Part shown: piece by piece, positions 1 to 5,048 of the stretch
Numbering within the stretch: the first letter of the stretch is position 1
Layout of the letters: the number at the start of each line of letters is the position of its first letter
NCBI GenBank assembly: GCA_007120485.1
Contig: SKNP01000125.1
Location: 1-5,527 of the forward strand
Direction: 5' to 3'
Length of the DNA: 5,527 bases
DNA from: Nitriliruptoraceae bacterium
GTDB lineage: Bacteria > Actinomycetota > Nitriliruptoria > Nitriliruptorales > Nitriliruptoraceae
Notes under the pieces: generated by a model
What the model saw: the letters and a program-made list of their open reading frames with translations, nothing else
Told to the model about the DNA's origin: nothing
The model's database searches: none
Translations under genes and position numbers: made by a program

Positions 1-1
1 G

Positions 2-223
2 GATGTCGCGACCGGCATCTTCGAGGGCTTCGCGGCCGTGACGGTCGTGGGCCTCGCGCTCGTCACGCACCGTCGACCGCGTCGAGCCAGGCAGCCCAGT
101 AGGCCCACGGCCGTGGGCCTCGCGGCCGTCACGCGCCGTCGACCGCTTCGAGCCAGGCCGCCCAGAAGGCCCGCCACGGTTCCACCTGGTCGTGGGTGGG
201 CAGGCGGTGGTGCTGGACGGTGA
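2..223 (+). CDS. C-terminal fragment of a possible membrane protein, partial at the left edge
   Basis: The frame is open from base 2 to the TGA at 221-223, and its true start lies outside the window. The first 22 codons have G or C at almost every third position and encode a hydrophobic stretch (GIFEGFAAVTVVGLALV) followed by a basic cluster (THRRPRRAR). That is the usual look of the last transmembrane helix and cytoplasmic tail of a permease or other membrane protein. After codon 13 the frame enters the 66-bp tandem repeat, so the protein gains two related arginine/proline-rich 22-residue units and overlaps the 3' end of the convergent gene at 129-782 by 95 bp. The overlapping part looks like sequence imposed by the other strand, so the original stop may have been lost or bypassed. 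The family cannot be named from this fragment, and the frame could be spurious past about base 100. Confidence 0.4.
   Translation, partial: DVATGIFEGFAAVTVVGLALVTHRRPRRARQPSRPTAVGLAAVTRRRPLRARPPRRPATVPPGRGWAGGGAGR
41..172. repeat. 66-bp imperfect tandem duplication (two units)
   Basis: Bases 41-106 and 107-172 align without gaps at 59 of 66 positions, counted by eye. The right-hand unit contains the last codons and TGA stop (129-131) of the minus-strand gene. The left-hand unit holds an equivalent stop at 63-65 in the same frame, preceded by codons reading WAYWAAWLDAVDGA, against WRAFWAAWLEAVDGA in the intact gene. Just beyond the unit the right copy has three extra bases (173-175), which accounts for the additional Arg codon. 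On the minus strand the coding differences are two synonymous changes plus Asp/Glu and Tyr/Phe. On the plus strand all six differing codons change the residue. This suggests the left unit descends from a second coding 3' end. Confidence 0.85.
101..120. repeat. 20-bp perfect palindrome at the repeat junction
   Basis: AGGCCCACGG is followed directly by its own reverse complement. The palindrome straddles the boundary between the two 66-bp units and lies 8 nt past the stop of the minus-strand gene (129-131). Neither outer end of the repeat pair is palindromic, so the symmetry exists only at the junction. It could act as a transcript-end hairpin for the minus-strand gene, although no T-run follows on either strand. 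It could also be a by-product of the duplication. Confidence 0.7.
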
Positions 224-782
224 CCTTGACGCGGCCGTCGTCGCGCGGGGCGAGGGAGATCTCCGCCATGCCCGGACCGACGGTGACGCGGACGTTCTTG
301 GACGTCGAGCGGGAACGCAGCTCGGTGTCCATCCCGGGGAAGAGCTGCGTTCGGCCGCCCGGGTCGAGCAGCATGCTCCGCAACGCCTCCGGATCGGTGT
401 GCAGGGTCCGGGAGCGGTTGATCGTGAACGTCCCATCCGGCTGCTGGTAGGGCAGGCGGCGGCCCGTGATGCGTTCGTAGCCGACCGTGACGGTCTGCGC
501 CCACCAGCCGTCGACCCGGTGGTGCTCGCGGACGTAGGTCGCGATCGCGGTGTGGTCGGCGTCGTTGCTCGACCAGGCGTCGAGCAGTTCCCGCCACTCG
601 TCCCACCCGCGTCCGGTGCCCGCTCGGACGGCGTCATCGCTGAGTTCTGGCTCGGCCACCCAACCGTTCGGCCGGGTCCCATCCGTTCGGTCGGGCGCCG
701 CCTGCTGGGACTCTGCGACGTGCTGGGCGGGTACGGCCATGCGTTCGCCGATGCGGCGTTCGAAAGCGGCGTCTCGCGTCAT
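129..782 (-). CDS. DUF4287-like / SRPBCC (AHSA1)-like protein
   Basis: The start is the ATG at 782-780, with AGGGAG nine bases upstream. An in-frame ATG at 806 exists but has a poorer ribosome binding site. The product is 217 aa. Residues 1-20 form a basic start, and 21-46 are a Pro/Asp/Gln-rich, probably disordered linker. Residues 50-108 carry the DUF4287 pattern: TGRGWDEW (56-63), LLDAW (66-70), a His-containing helix with HTAIATYVREHH (77-88), then GWWAQTVTVGYERITG (92-107). Residues 118-217 resemble the shortened SRPBCC/AHSA1-type C-terminus often joined to this domain, with the late strands SRSTSKNVRVTV (157-168), VKVTVQHHRLP (185-195) and the terminal Trp-rich helix WRAFWAAWLEAV (203-214). 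The biochemical role of the family is not established. No signal peptide or membrane segment is visible, so it is probably cytoplasmic. The last codons lie in a tandem duplication and overlap a convergent frame. The gene call is firm; the domain names come from remembered family patterns. Confidence 0.8.
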   Translation of the reverse strand: MTRDAAFERRIGERMAVPAQHVAESQQAAPDRTDGTRPNGWVAEPELSDDAVRAGTGRGWDEWRELLDAWSSNDADHTAIATYVREHHRVDGWWAQTVTVGYERITGRRLPYQQPDGTFTINRSRTLHTDPEALRSMLLDPGGRTQLFPGMDTELRSRSTSKNVRVTVGPGMAEISLAPRDDGRVKVTVQHHRLPTHDQVEPWRAFWAAWLEAVDGA

Positions 783-791
783 CCCGTCGAT

Positions 792-797
792 CTCCCT
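792..797 (-). promoter_or_regulatory. Ribosome binding site of the DUF4287-like gene
   Basis: AGGGAG on the minus strand, nine bases before the ATG at 782. It supports this start over the in-frame ATG at 806. Confidence 0.6.
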
Positions 798-925
798 GAA
801 GCGCATCCGTGCTCGTCCCCGCGGTGGACCGGCAACGCTACCGCCGGGGTGCGCTCGAAGCCGCCGGTCTGAGCATCGTCGGCGCTGGTGGCCGGCATGG
901 CCCAGCCCAGCCCCGAGGGCGACCC

Positions 926-960
926 CGGTCGACCGTTCAGGGATGATCCGTACCGGTCGA
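926..960. promoter_or_regulatory. Palindrome plus repeated half-site in a divergent intergenic region
   Basis: CGGTCGACCG (926-935) is a perfect 10-bp palindrome. Its first seven bases, CGGTCGA, recur at 954-960 in the same orientation, 28 bases downstream. Both lie between the minus-strand DUF4287-like gene and the diguanylate cyclase, where an operator would be expected. GTCGAC-type words are common in GC-rich genomes, so a regulatory role is only a possibility. TAGCTT at 961-966 could serve as a weak -10 element for the cyclase, with TTCAGG at 936-941 as a poor -35 at 19-bp spacing. Confidence 0.2.
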
Positions 961-1002
961 TAGCTTGGAGAGGTCGCGGCATCGCGGCGACGGTGCTGGG
1001 CT

Positions 1003-1008
1003 GGGAGG
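1003..1008 (+). promoter_or_regulatory. Ribosome binding site that decides the diguanylate cyclase start
   Basis: GGGAGG lies five bases before the in-frame GTG at 1014. The upstream alternatives, GTG 888 and ATG 897, have no comparable sequence in front of them. Confidence 0.7.
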
Positions 1009-1013
1009 TAGCG

Positions 1014-2120
1014 GTGGACCTCGCCGTCGGCGGTACGTCGGATCGGAACGTCACGGGCATCACCCGTTCCGCGCTGACCGGTCCAGCCGAACGCGGACTG
1101 CTCGCCGGCGCGTTCTACCTCGCTGGTGGAGGTCTGATCCTGCTCACCGTCGTCGACCCGCGTGGCGAGCTCGGCTGGCTGGTGGCGCTCGGTTCGACGG
1201 GCGTGGTGGTCGGGCTGGCCTCGCTGCTGCTCCGCCGTTGGTTCGTCTACGCGGCGACGGTCGTCACCAGCTTCGCCGGCCCGCCACTGATCGCGGCCGC
1301 GACCGTTGCCGGCGGCGGTGGCTGGGCGTCCGCGATCGCGGGGGTGCTGTACACCTTCGTCGCGGTGCACACCGCCCTGGTCCTGCGGCGATGGCACGCC
1401 GTCCTGGTGTTGAGTTGGGGAGCGGTCACAGCATGGATCGCCGCGGAGCTGACGTTCCCCGAGGTGCCGGCACCACTGTTGCTCGCGACCTACGTGCTGA
1501 CCAGCGGCACGCTGTTCGCCGTGACCAGTTGGCTCGTCCAGAAGGTGCAGCAGCAAGCGGCGACCGATCCGTTGACGGGGCTTGCCAACCGCTTGGCCTT
1601 CGAGGCCGCCCTCGAACATGCCCGCGCGACGGTCACGCGGACCGACGAGCCGCTGAGCCTGGTGATGCTCGACCTCGACCGGTTCAAGCAGATCAACGAC
1701 ACCCAGGGGCACGCCGCGGGCGACGCGGTCCTGCTCGCCGCGAGTCGTGCCTGGGGCGAACAACTCCGGGGGCGTGACGTCCTGGCTCGCCTCGGGGGGG
1801 ATGAGTTCGCCGTGATCCTCCCCGGCGCGGACGATGCCGCGGCACGTGACGTCGCCCGGCGCCTGCGCGAGGTCATGCCGGAAGGGACCAGTTGCTCGAC
1901 CGGGGCGGCGACGTGGGACGGCGCTCAGACGCTCACCGGACTGGTCCAGGCCGCCGACCGGGCCTTGTACGCCGCGAAGGCGCAGCGGTCCTTCCGTGCC
2001 AGCGCCGACGCTACGGCCGGCGCCGACGCCACGGCCAGCGCCGACGCTACGGCCAGCGCCGACGCTACGGCCGGCGCCGACCCTGCGGCCAGAACGGACC
2101 CGTCGGCCAGCGAGCGCTGA
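1014..2120 (+). CDS. Membrane-bound diguanylate cyclase (GGDEF domain)
   Basis: It is predicted to make cyclic di-GMP from two GTP at the inner face of the membrane. From GTG 1014 the product is 368 aa. The frame stays open to GTG 888, but the extra 42 residues look non-coding and lack a ribosome binding site. About six hydrophobic segments are visible, near residues 28-47, 53-73, 77-98, 105-124, 128-146 and 154-175, and no PAS, GAF or receiver domain is present. They are followed by a short QKVQQQ linker and the GGDEF domain (about 183-326). Family hallmarks seen are DPLTGLANR (185-193), the metal-binding strand LDLDRFKQIND, an intact GGDEF (261-265) and the product-inhibition I-site RGRD (252-255), exactly five residues upstream. 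The enzyme should therefore be active and feedback-inhibited. No EAL domain is present. The tail after residue 328 is a run of A(S/G)ADAT repeats. The codons for Gly-Gly lie in a run of seven G. The cue sensed by the membrane part cannot be deduced. Confidence 0.93.
   Translation: MDLAVGGTSDRNVTGITRSALTGPAERGLLAGAFYLAGGGLILLTVVDPRGELGWLVALGSTGVVVGLASLLLRRWFVYAATVVTSFAGPPLIAAATVAGGGGWASAIAGVLYTFVAVHTALVLRRWHAVLVLSWGAVTAWIAAELTFPEVPAPLLLATYVLTSGTLFAVTSWLVQKVQQQAATDPLTGLANRLAFEAALEHARATVTRTDEPLSLVMLDLDRFKQINDTQGHAAGDAVLLAASRAWGEQLRGRDVLARLGGDEFAVILPGADDAAARDVARRLREVMPEGTSCSTGAATWDGAQTLTGLVQAADRALYAAKAQRSFRASADATAGADATASADATASADATAGADPAARTDPSASER
1998..2087 (+). repeat. 18-bp in-frame tandem repeat, five units
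   Basis: Units start at 1998, 2016, 2034, 2052 and 2070. A degraded sixth begins at 2088. The consensus is GCCAGCGCCGACGCTACG, encoding Ala-Ser-Ala-Asp-Ala-Thr. The second and fifth units have Gly for Ser, and the fifth ends Asp-Pro-Ala instead of Asp-Ala-Thr. The array forms the C-terminal tail of the diguanylate cyclase. A multiple of three bases keeps the frame whatever the copy number, so length variants between strains would be tolerated. Confidence 0.9.
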
Positions 2121-2128
2121 TCCGCTCG

Positions 2129-2151
2129 CCGCGGCGGCACGGACGCCGCGG
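2129..2151. terminator. Hairpin between convergent genes, possible bidirectional terminator
   Basis: CCGCGGCG (2129-2136) and CGCCGCGG (2144-2151) form a perfect 8-bp stem with a seven-base loop. It occupies almost all of the 33-bp gap between the stop of the diguanylate cyclase and the stop of the methyltransferase. There is no T-run on either side, so a classic intrinsic terminator is not shown. Position and symmetry are the support. Confidence 0.45.
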
Positions 2152-2153
2152 AG

Positions 2154-2735
2154 TCAGGGTCCGGAGGCGGGTGCGCGAACCACCAGGTGTGCTTCGTGGC
2201 GGCCATCCTGGGTCCACCCCTCGGTGAGTTCCACCACCTCGATGCCCTCGATCGGGTCGACCAGTGCGCTGGCTTCGCCCTCAGCCAGCAGCCATCGTCG
2301 TGAGGGTCGGGCGTGGCGCTCCAGGTTCCGCACCGTCGGCTGGCACCACAGCAGCACGCCACCCGGCGCCAACAGGTCAGGTGCCGCGCGGACCACTTCG
2401 ACGGCCAGGAAGTGGTGGATCAGGACCACGTCCCAGGGGCCCGGCAGGAGCGGCTCGCTGGTCAGGTCGGCGCGGATCACCTCCAGATCGAGCCCGTCGT
2501 CGCGGGCCCGCTGCCTCGCGATCCGGCAGGCCTCGTCGGCGACGTCGACCAGCGTCACCGACAGCCCTCGCGACGCCAACCAGCGGGCGTTGCGGCCCGT
2601 TCCACCGGCGACGTCGACCGCGCGGCCGTGGGTCGGCAGGAGGTCCGCTCGGTCGACGAGGAACCGCGCCGGCTCAGCGGTCGGGTCGCGGTCCGCGTGG
2701 CGGGCGTTCCAGCGCCGTCGATCGTCGTCGGTCAC
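2154..2735 (-). CDS. Class I SAM-dependent methyltransferase
   Basis: The start is the GTG at 2735-2733, with CGGAG seven bases upstream. The product is 193 aa. It has the Rossmann-type methyltransferase order: an N-terminal helix with RRWNARHADRD (7-17); motif I, VDVAGGTGRNARWLA (40-54), which binds S-adenosylmethionine; an acidic residue ending strand 2 (LVDVA, Asp64), expected to bind the ribose; ADL (89-91) for the adenine loop; WDVVLIHHFL (101-110) at strand 4; and LLAPGGVLLW at strand 5. The RWN start, the HHFL motif and the late RWLLAEGE segment resemble small methyltransferases of the TehB/tellurite-resistance-like group, but the substrate cannot be read from the sequence. No signal peptide or membrane segment is seen, so it is cytoplasmic. 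It converges with the diguanylate cyclase and diverges from the gene at 2866, so it is probably transcribed alone. Confidence 0.88.
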   Translation of the reverse strand: MTDDDRRRWNARHADRDPTAEPARFLVDRADLLPTHGRAVDVAGGTGRNARWLASRGLSVTLVDVADEACRIARQRARDDGLDLEVIRADLTSEPLLPGPWDVVLIHHFLAVEVVRAAPDLLAPGGVLLWCQPTVRNLERHARPSRRWLLAEGEASALVDPIEGIEVVELTEGWTQDGRHEAHLVVRAPASGP

Positions 2736-2742
2736 GCATGGA

Positions 2743-2747
2743 CTCCG
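2743..2747 (-). promoter_or_regulatory. Ribosome binding site of the methyltransferase
   Basis: CGGAG on the minus strand, seven bases before the GTG at 2735. It supports this GTG over the long open frame that continues upstream. Confidence 0.55.
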
Positions 2748-2865
2748 GTTGCCGTGATGCAGAGCCTGCCAGGTCCCACGGTCGTGGTGGTTCGGTCGTC
2801 GCTCCACGCGGGACGGTGGCCGCGTTGGCGTACCGTGACGGCGCAGCGAACCGGAGGGCCGAGAC

Positions 2866-3300
2866 GTGAACGAACGGCGCGTGCGCAACGTCGTCGGGGT
2901 CGTGCTCGGCGTGCTGCTGGTGATCGGGTTCGGCGCGTCGCGGCTGCTCGGTGGCCTCCCCGACGGCGGGGGCTCGGGACCACCTGGCTGCGATGACGCG
3001 ATCGCGTGGGACGACGCCGCCGAGGTGGTCGGCCAGGAGGCGGCGATCGTCGGCCCGGTCGCGGCGGCCAACCACGAACCGGACGTGGGGGGCGCCCCGA
3101 CCTTCGTGAACGTCGGCGGCGTCCATCCGGACCCGGAGCGCTTCGACGTGGTGATCTACGAGGACGTCCGCGACGCGTTCGATCCGCCGCCGGAGGACGC
3201 GTTCGATGGAGCCGAGGTGTGCGTCCGCGGCGAGGTCGACGAACGCGACGGGGTGCCCCAGATCGTGCTGGAGCGGCGGGAGTGGCTCACCGAACGGTGA
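2866..3300 (+). CDS. Small membrane-anchored protein, OB-fold-like outer domain, function unknown
   Basis: The start is GTG 2866 with GGAGGG seven bases upstream. The product is 144 aa. Residues 1-8 are basic (MNERRVRN) and about 9-25 are hydrophobic, giving an uncleaved N-terminal anchor or signal anchor with the rest outside. A Gly/Pro-rich linker (29-41) follows. Residues 42-144 are acidic and alternate in a strand-like way: WDDAAEVVGQEAAIVGPV (48-65), TFVNVGG (79-85), FDVVIYEDV (93-101), GAEVCVRGEVDE (115-126), and GVPQIVLERREWL (129-141). This pattern of short strands, with a V.G.V strand, an F.N.G turn and a final G.PQI strand, resembles bacterial OB-fold proteins that bind nucleic acid or small ligands. 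The fold assignment is inference. There are only two cysteines, 42 and 119, both in the outer part, and Cys42 is not in a lipobox. It diverges from the methyltransferase and lies 174 bp before the COG2403 gene in the same direction. Confidence 0.8.
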   Translation: MNERRVRNVVGVVLGVLLVIGFGASRLLGGLPDGGGSGPPGCDDAIAWDDAAEVVGQEAAIVGPVAAANHEPDVGGAPTFVNVGGVHPDPERFDVVIYEDVRDAFDPPPEDAFDGAEVCVRGEVDERDGVPQIVLERREWLTER

Positions 3301-3464
3301 CGCCGCTGCCGGCGAGCAGCGTGGCGGGTCGGTCGCCGCCCAGCGGCCGGCGTTGGACCCTGGGCCGTGGGGGCGGACGGCTCTGGGTCCGTCGACCGGG
3401 CCGCGCGAGACTCGCCGTGCGGGGTCGCTGGTGGACACCGGCGGTCGGGGCGCTCGCGGGCATC

Positions 3465-3470
3465 GGAGGT
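3465..3470 (+). promoter_or_regulatory. Ribosome binding site that decides the COG2403 gene start
   Basis: GGAGGT ends four bases before GTG 3475. The in-frame GTG at 3469 overlaps this sequence and so is an unlikely start. The 102 bp of open frame before it look non-coding. Confidence 0.65.
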
Positions 3471-3474
3471 GATC

Positions 3475-4806
3475 GTGGGACGACGCATCGTGATCATGGG
3501 CGCGGCCGGCCGCGACTTCCACGTGTTCAACACCGTGTTCCGTGACGATCCGGACACCGAGGTGGTCGCGTTCACCGCGGCGCAGATCCCCGGGATCGAG
3601 GGACGGACCTACCCCGCATCGCTGGCGGGGGAGCGGTACCCGACGGGGGTGCCGATCCGTCCGGAAGCCGAACTGGAACACCTGGTCCGCGAGCACGACG
3701 TCACCGAGGTCATCCTGGCCTACTCCGACCTCTCGCACGAGGACGTCATGCACGTGGCGTCCAGGGTCATGGCGACCGGTGCGGACTTCCGGCTGGTCGG
3801 ACCGAACGCCTCGATGCTGCGCAGCAGCAAGCCGGTCGTCGCGGTCTGTGCGGTGCGGACCGGCTGCGGGAAGAGCCAGACCAGCCGTCACGTGGCCGCC
3901 ACGCTGCTGGATGCCGGGCTGACACCGGTGCTGATCCGCCACCCCATGCCCTACGGGGACCTCGAACGGATGCAGGTGCAGCGGTTCGCGAGCCTCGCCG
4001 ACATCGACGCCTCCGACCCGACGATCGAGGAACGCGAGGAGTACGAGACACCGGTCGAGATGGGCATCGTGGTCTACGCCGGTGTCGACTACGCACGGAT
4101 CCTGGCCGCAGCCGAAGAGGAAGCCGATGTCATCCTGTGGGACGGTGGCAACAACGACGTCTCCTTCATCCGTCCGGACGTGCTGATCACCGTCACCGAC
4201 CCGCTCCGGGCGGGGCACGAGCGCCGGTACCACCCGGGGGAGACCAACCTGCGCATGGCGGACATCGCGGTGATCAACAAGGTCGACGTCGCCGACCCGT
4301 CGGACGTCAGCGACCTGGCCGCGAGCATCGCGGGACTCAACCCGGCCGCCACGGTGGTTCGGACGGCCTCGCCCGTGACCCTGGACGAGGGACCGTCGCT
4401 CGCCGACGCTCGGGTCCTGGTGATCGAGGACGGTCCGACCATCACCCACGGTGGGATGCCGTACGGCGCCGGCACGGTCGCTGCACGCGATGCTGGGGCG
4501 ACCACGTTCGTCGATCCACGGCCGTACGCGGTCGGCAGCATCGCTGACACCTACGCGGCCTACCCCGACATCGGGCCCGTGCTTCCCGCGATGGGCTACG
4601 GCGAGCAGCAGGTGCGTGAACTGGCGCAGACGATCCAGGCGGCCGACTGCGACGTCGTGGTGGTGGGTACCCCCATCGACCTCTCGCGGGTCCTTCCGGT
4701 CGGTCATCCGGTGCGTCGGGCCACCTACCACCTGCAGGACGCGGGCGAACCGACCGTGCGTGAGGCGCTAGCGCCGTGGCTGGACCGCTGGCATCGGCCC
4801 CGGTGA
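3475..4806 (+). CDS. COG2403 P-loop NTPase, cyclic 2,3-diphosphoglycerate synthetase family
   Basis: The product is 443 aa from GTG 3475. In methanogens such as Methanothermus fervidus, a member of this family closes 2,3-diphosphoglycerate to cyclic 2,3-diphosphoglycerate with ATP. Many other members are called predicted GTPases and have no tested activity. Residues 1-115 form an N-terminal nucleotide-fold-like domain starting RRIVIMGAAGRDFHVFN. The P-loop domain has RTGCGKSQT (128-136), a Walker A with Val instead of Ala/Gly at its first position. It is followed by IRHPMPYGDL (154-163), EEREEYE (185-191), AGVDY, WDGGNND (222-228) and INKVD (267-271), the last like the NKxD of GTPases. The C-terminal part has EDGPTITHGG (318-327), DPRP (347-350), PAMGY (371-375) and GTPIDL (398-403). 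All family blocks appear present and uninterrupted, so the enzyme is probably functional and cytoplasmic. No other cDPG-pathway gene, such as a 2-phosphoglycerate kinase, is in the window. Family assignment is firm; the reaction in this organism is uncertain. Confidence 0.87.
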   Translation: MGRRIVIMGAAGRDFHVFNTVFRDDPDTEVVAFTAAQIPGIEGRTYPASLAGERYPTGVPIRPEAELEHLVREHDVTEVILAYSDLSHEDVMHVASRVMATGADFRLVGPNASMLRSSKPVVAVCAVRTGCGKSQTSRHVAATLLDAGLTPVLIRHPMPYGDLERMQVQRFASLADIDASDPTIEEREEYETPVEMGIVVYAGVDYARILAAAEEEADVILWDGGNNDVSFIRPDVLITVTDPLRAGHERRYHPGETNLRMADIAVINKVDVADPSDVSDLAASIAGLNPAATVVRTASPVTLDEGPSLADARVLVIEDGPTITHGGMPYGAGTVAARDAGATTFVDPRPYAVGSIADTYAAYPDIGPVLPAMGYGEQQVRELAQTIQAADCDVVVVGTPIDLSRVLPVGHPVRRATYHLQDAGEPTVREALAPWLDRWHRPR

Positions 4807-4847
4807 CCGGCCTGACCGCGCCTTCGCAGGGACTTGAGTGAACGCGC

Positions 4848-4913
4848 CCTTCCCGTCGCCGGGCTGCGTCCTTCCCGTCGTCGGGCTGCGCCGTCCCCGT
4901 CGTCGGGGACCTT
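4848..4913 (+). repeat. 22-bp tandem repeat, three units, each able to form a hairpin
   Basis: Units lie at 4848-4869, 4870-4891 and 4892-4913. The first two differ at two positions and the third has diverged. Each contains CCCG, a four-base TCGC or TCGT loop, then CGGG. The array starts 41 bp after the stop of the COG2403 gene, in the gap before the ABC ATPase. No convincing open frame runs through it. Confidence 0.75.
4893..4910 (+). terminator. Strong hairpin after the COG2403 gene, possible terminator
   Basis: GTCCCCG (4893-4899) and CGGGGAC (4904-4910) form a perfect 7-bp, mostly G-C stem closed by the four-base loop TCGT. It is the third and strongest hairpin of the 22-bp repeat array. 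It is followed by CTTCGGCTCT rather than a T-run, so termination by structure or simple 3'-end stabilisation are both possible. Confidence 0.4.
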
Positions 4914-5038
4914 CGGCTCTGCCCCGCGATGTCGCGCTGGCGTAGCGTGGAGTGCACGTCCTGCCGGACCGTGGTCCTTGCCGACCGCGGCGTGGGTGCC
5001 AGTTCCTGCCGGCTGCGTCGAGGTAGCCGGCCGCTGAC

Positions 5039-5043
5039 GGGAG
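5039..5043 (+). promoter_or_regulatory. Ribosome binding site of the ABC ATPase
   Basis: GGGAG lies five bases before ATG 5049 and fixes the start at the conserved N-terminal length of ABC ATPases. Confidence 0.6.
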
Positions 5044-5048
5044 TTGCC

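Noticed and set aside
664..695. Pair of 13-bp direct repeats beginning CCGTTCGG, 19 bp apart
   Set aside because: They lie inside the coding region for the low-complexity linker of the DUF4287-like protein and are explained by its repeated Arg/Asp/Pro/Gly codons.
192..872. 226-aa plus-strand frame opposite the DUF4287-like gene
   Set aside because: It mirrors the real minus-strand gene, has no recognisable motif and no ribosome binding site.
888..1013. N-terminal extension of the diguanylate cyclase to GTG 888 or ATG 897
   Set aside because: No ribosome binding site precedes these starts, the 42 residues look non-coding, and a GGGAGG sits at the right distance from GTG 1014.
783..1763. Long minus-strand open frame extending the DUF4287-like gene to 544 aa
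   Set aside because: Only the part from 782 down resembles a protein family. The rest is antisense to the diguanylate cyclase and reads as Arg/Gly/His-rich shadow sequence.
3355..3390. GGACCC ... GGGTCC inverted repeat before the COG2403 gene
   Set aside because: The arms are only 6 bp with a 24-base loop, which is expected by chance in sequence of this composition.
2674..4731. 685-aa minus-strand frame opposite the COG2403 gene
   Set aside because: It is the antisense shadow of a gene with clear conserved motifs. Its composition is His/Arg/Asp-rich with no domain.
4943..4948. TAGCGT as a -10 element for the ABC ATPase gene
   Set aside because: No acceptable -35 lies at 16-19 bp upstream, so the promoter cannot be supported.
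4834..5037. 67-aa plus-strand frame in the gap before the ABC gene
   Set aside because: It consists largely of the 22-bp repeat translated into Arg/Pro/Ala-rich sequence, without a start signal or family resemblance.
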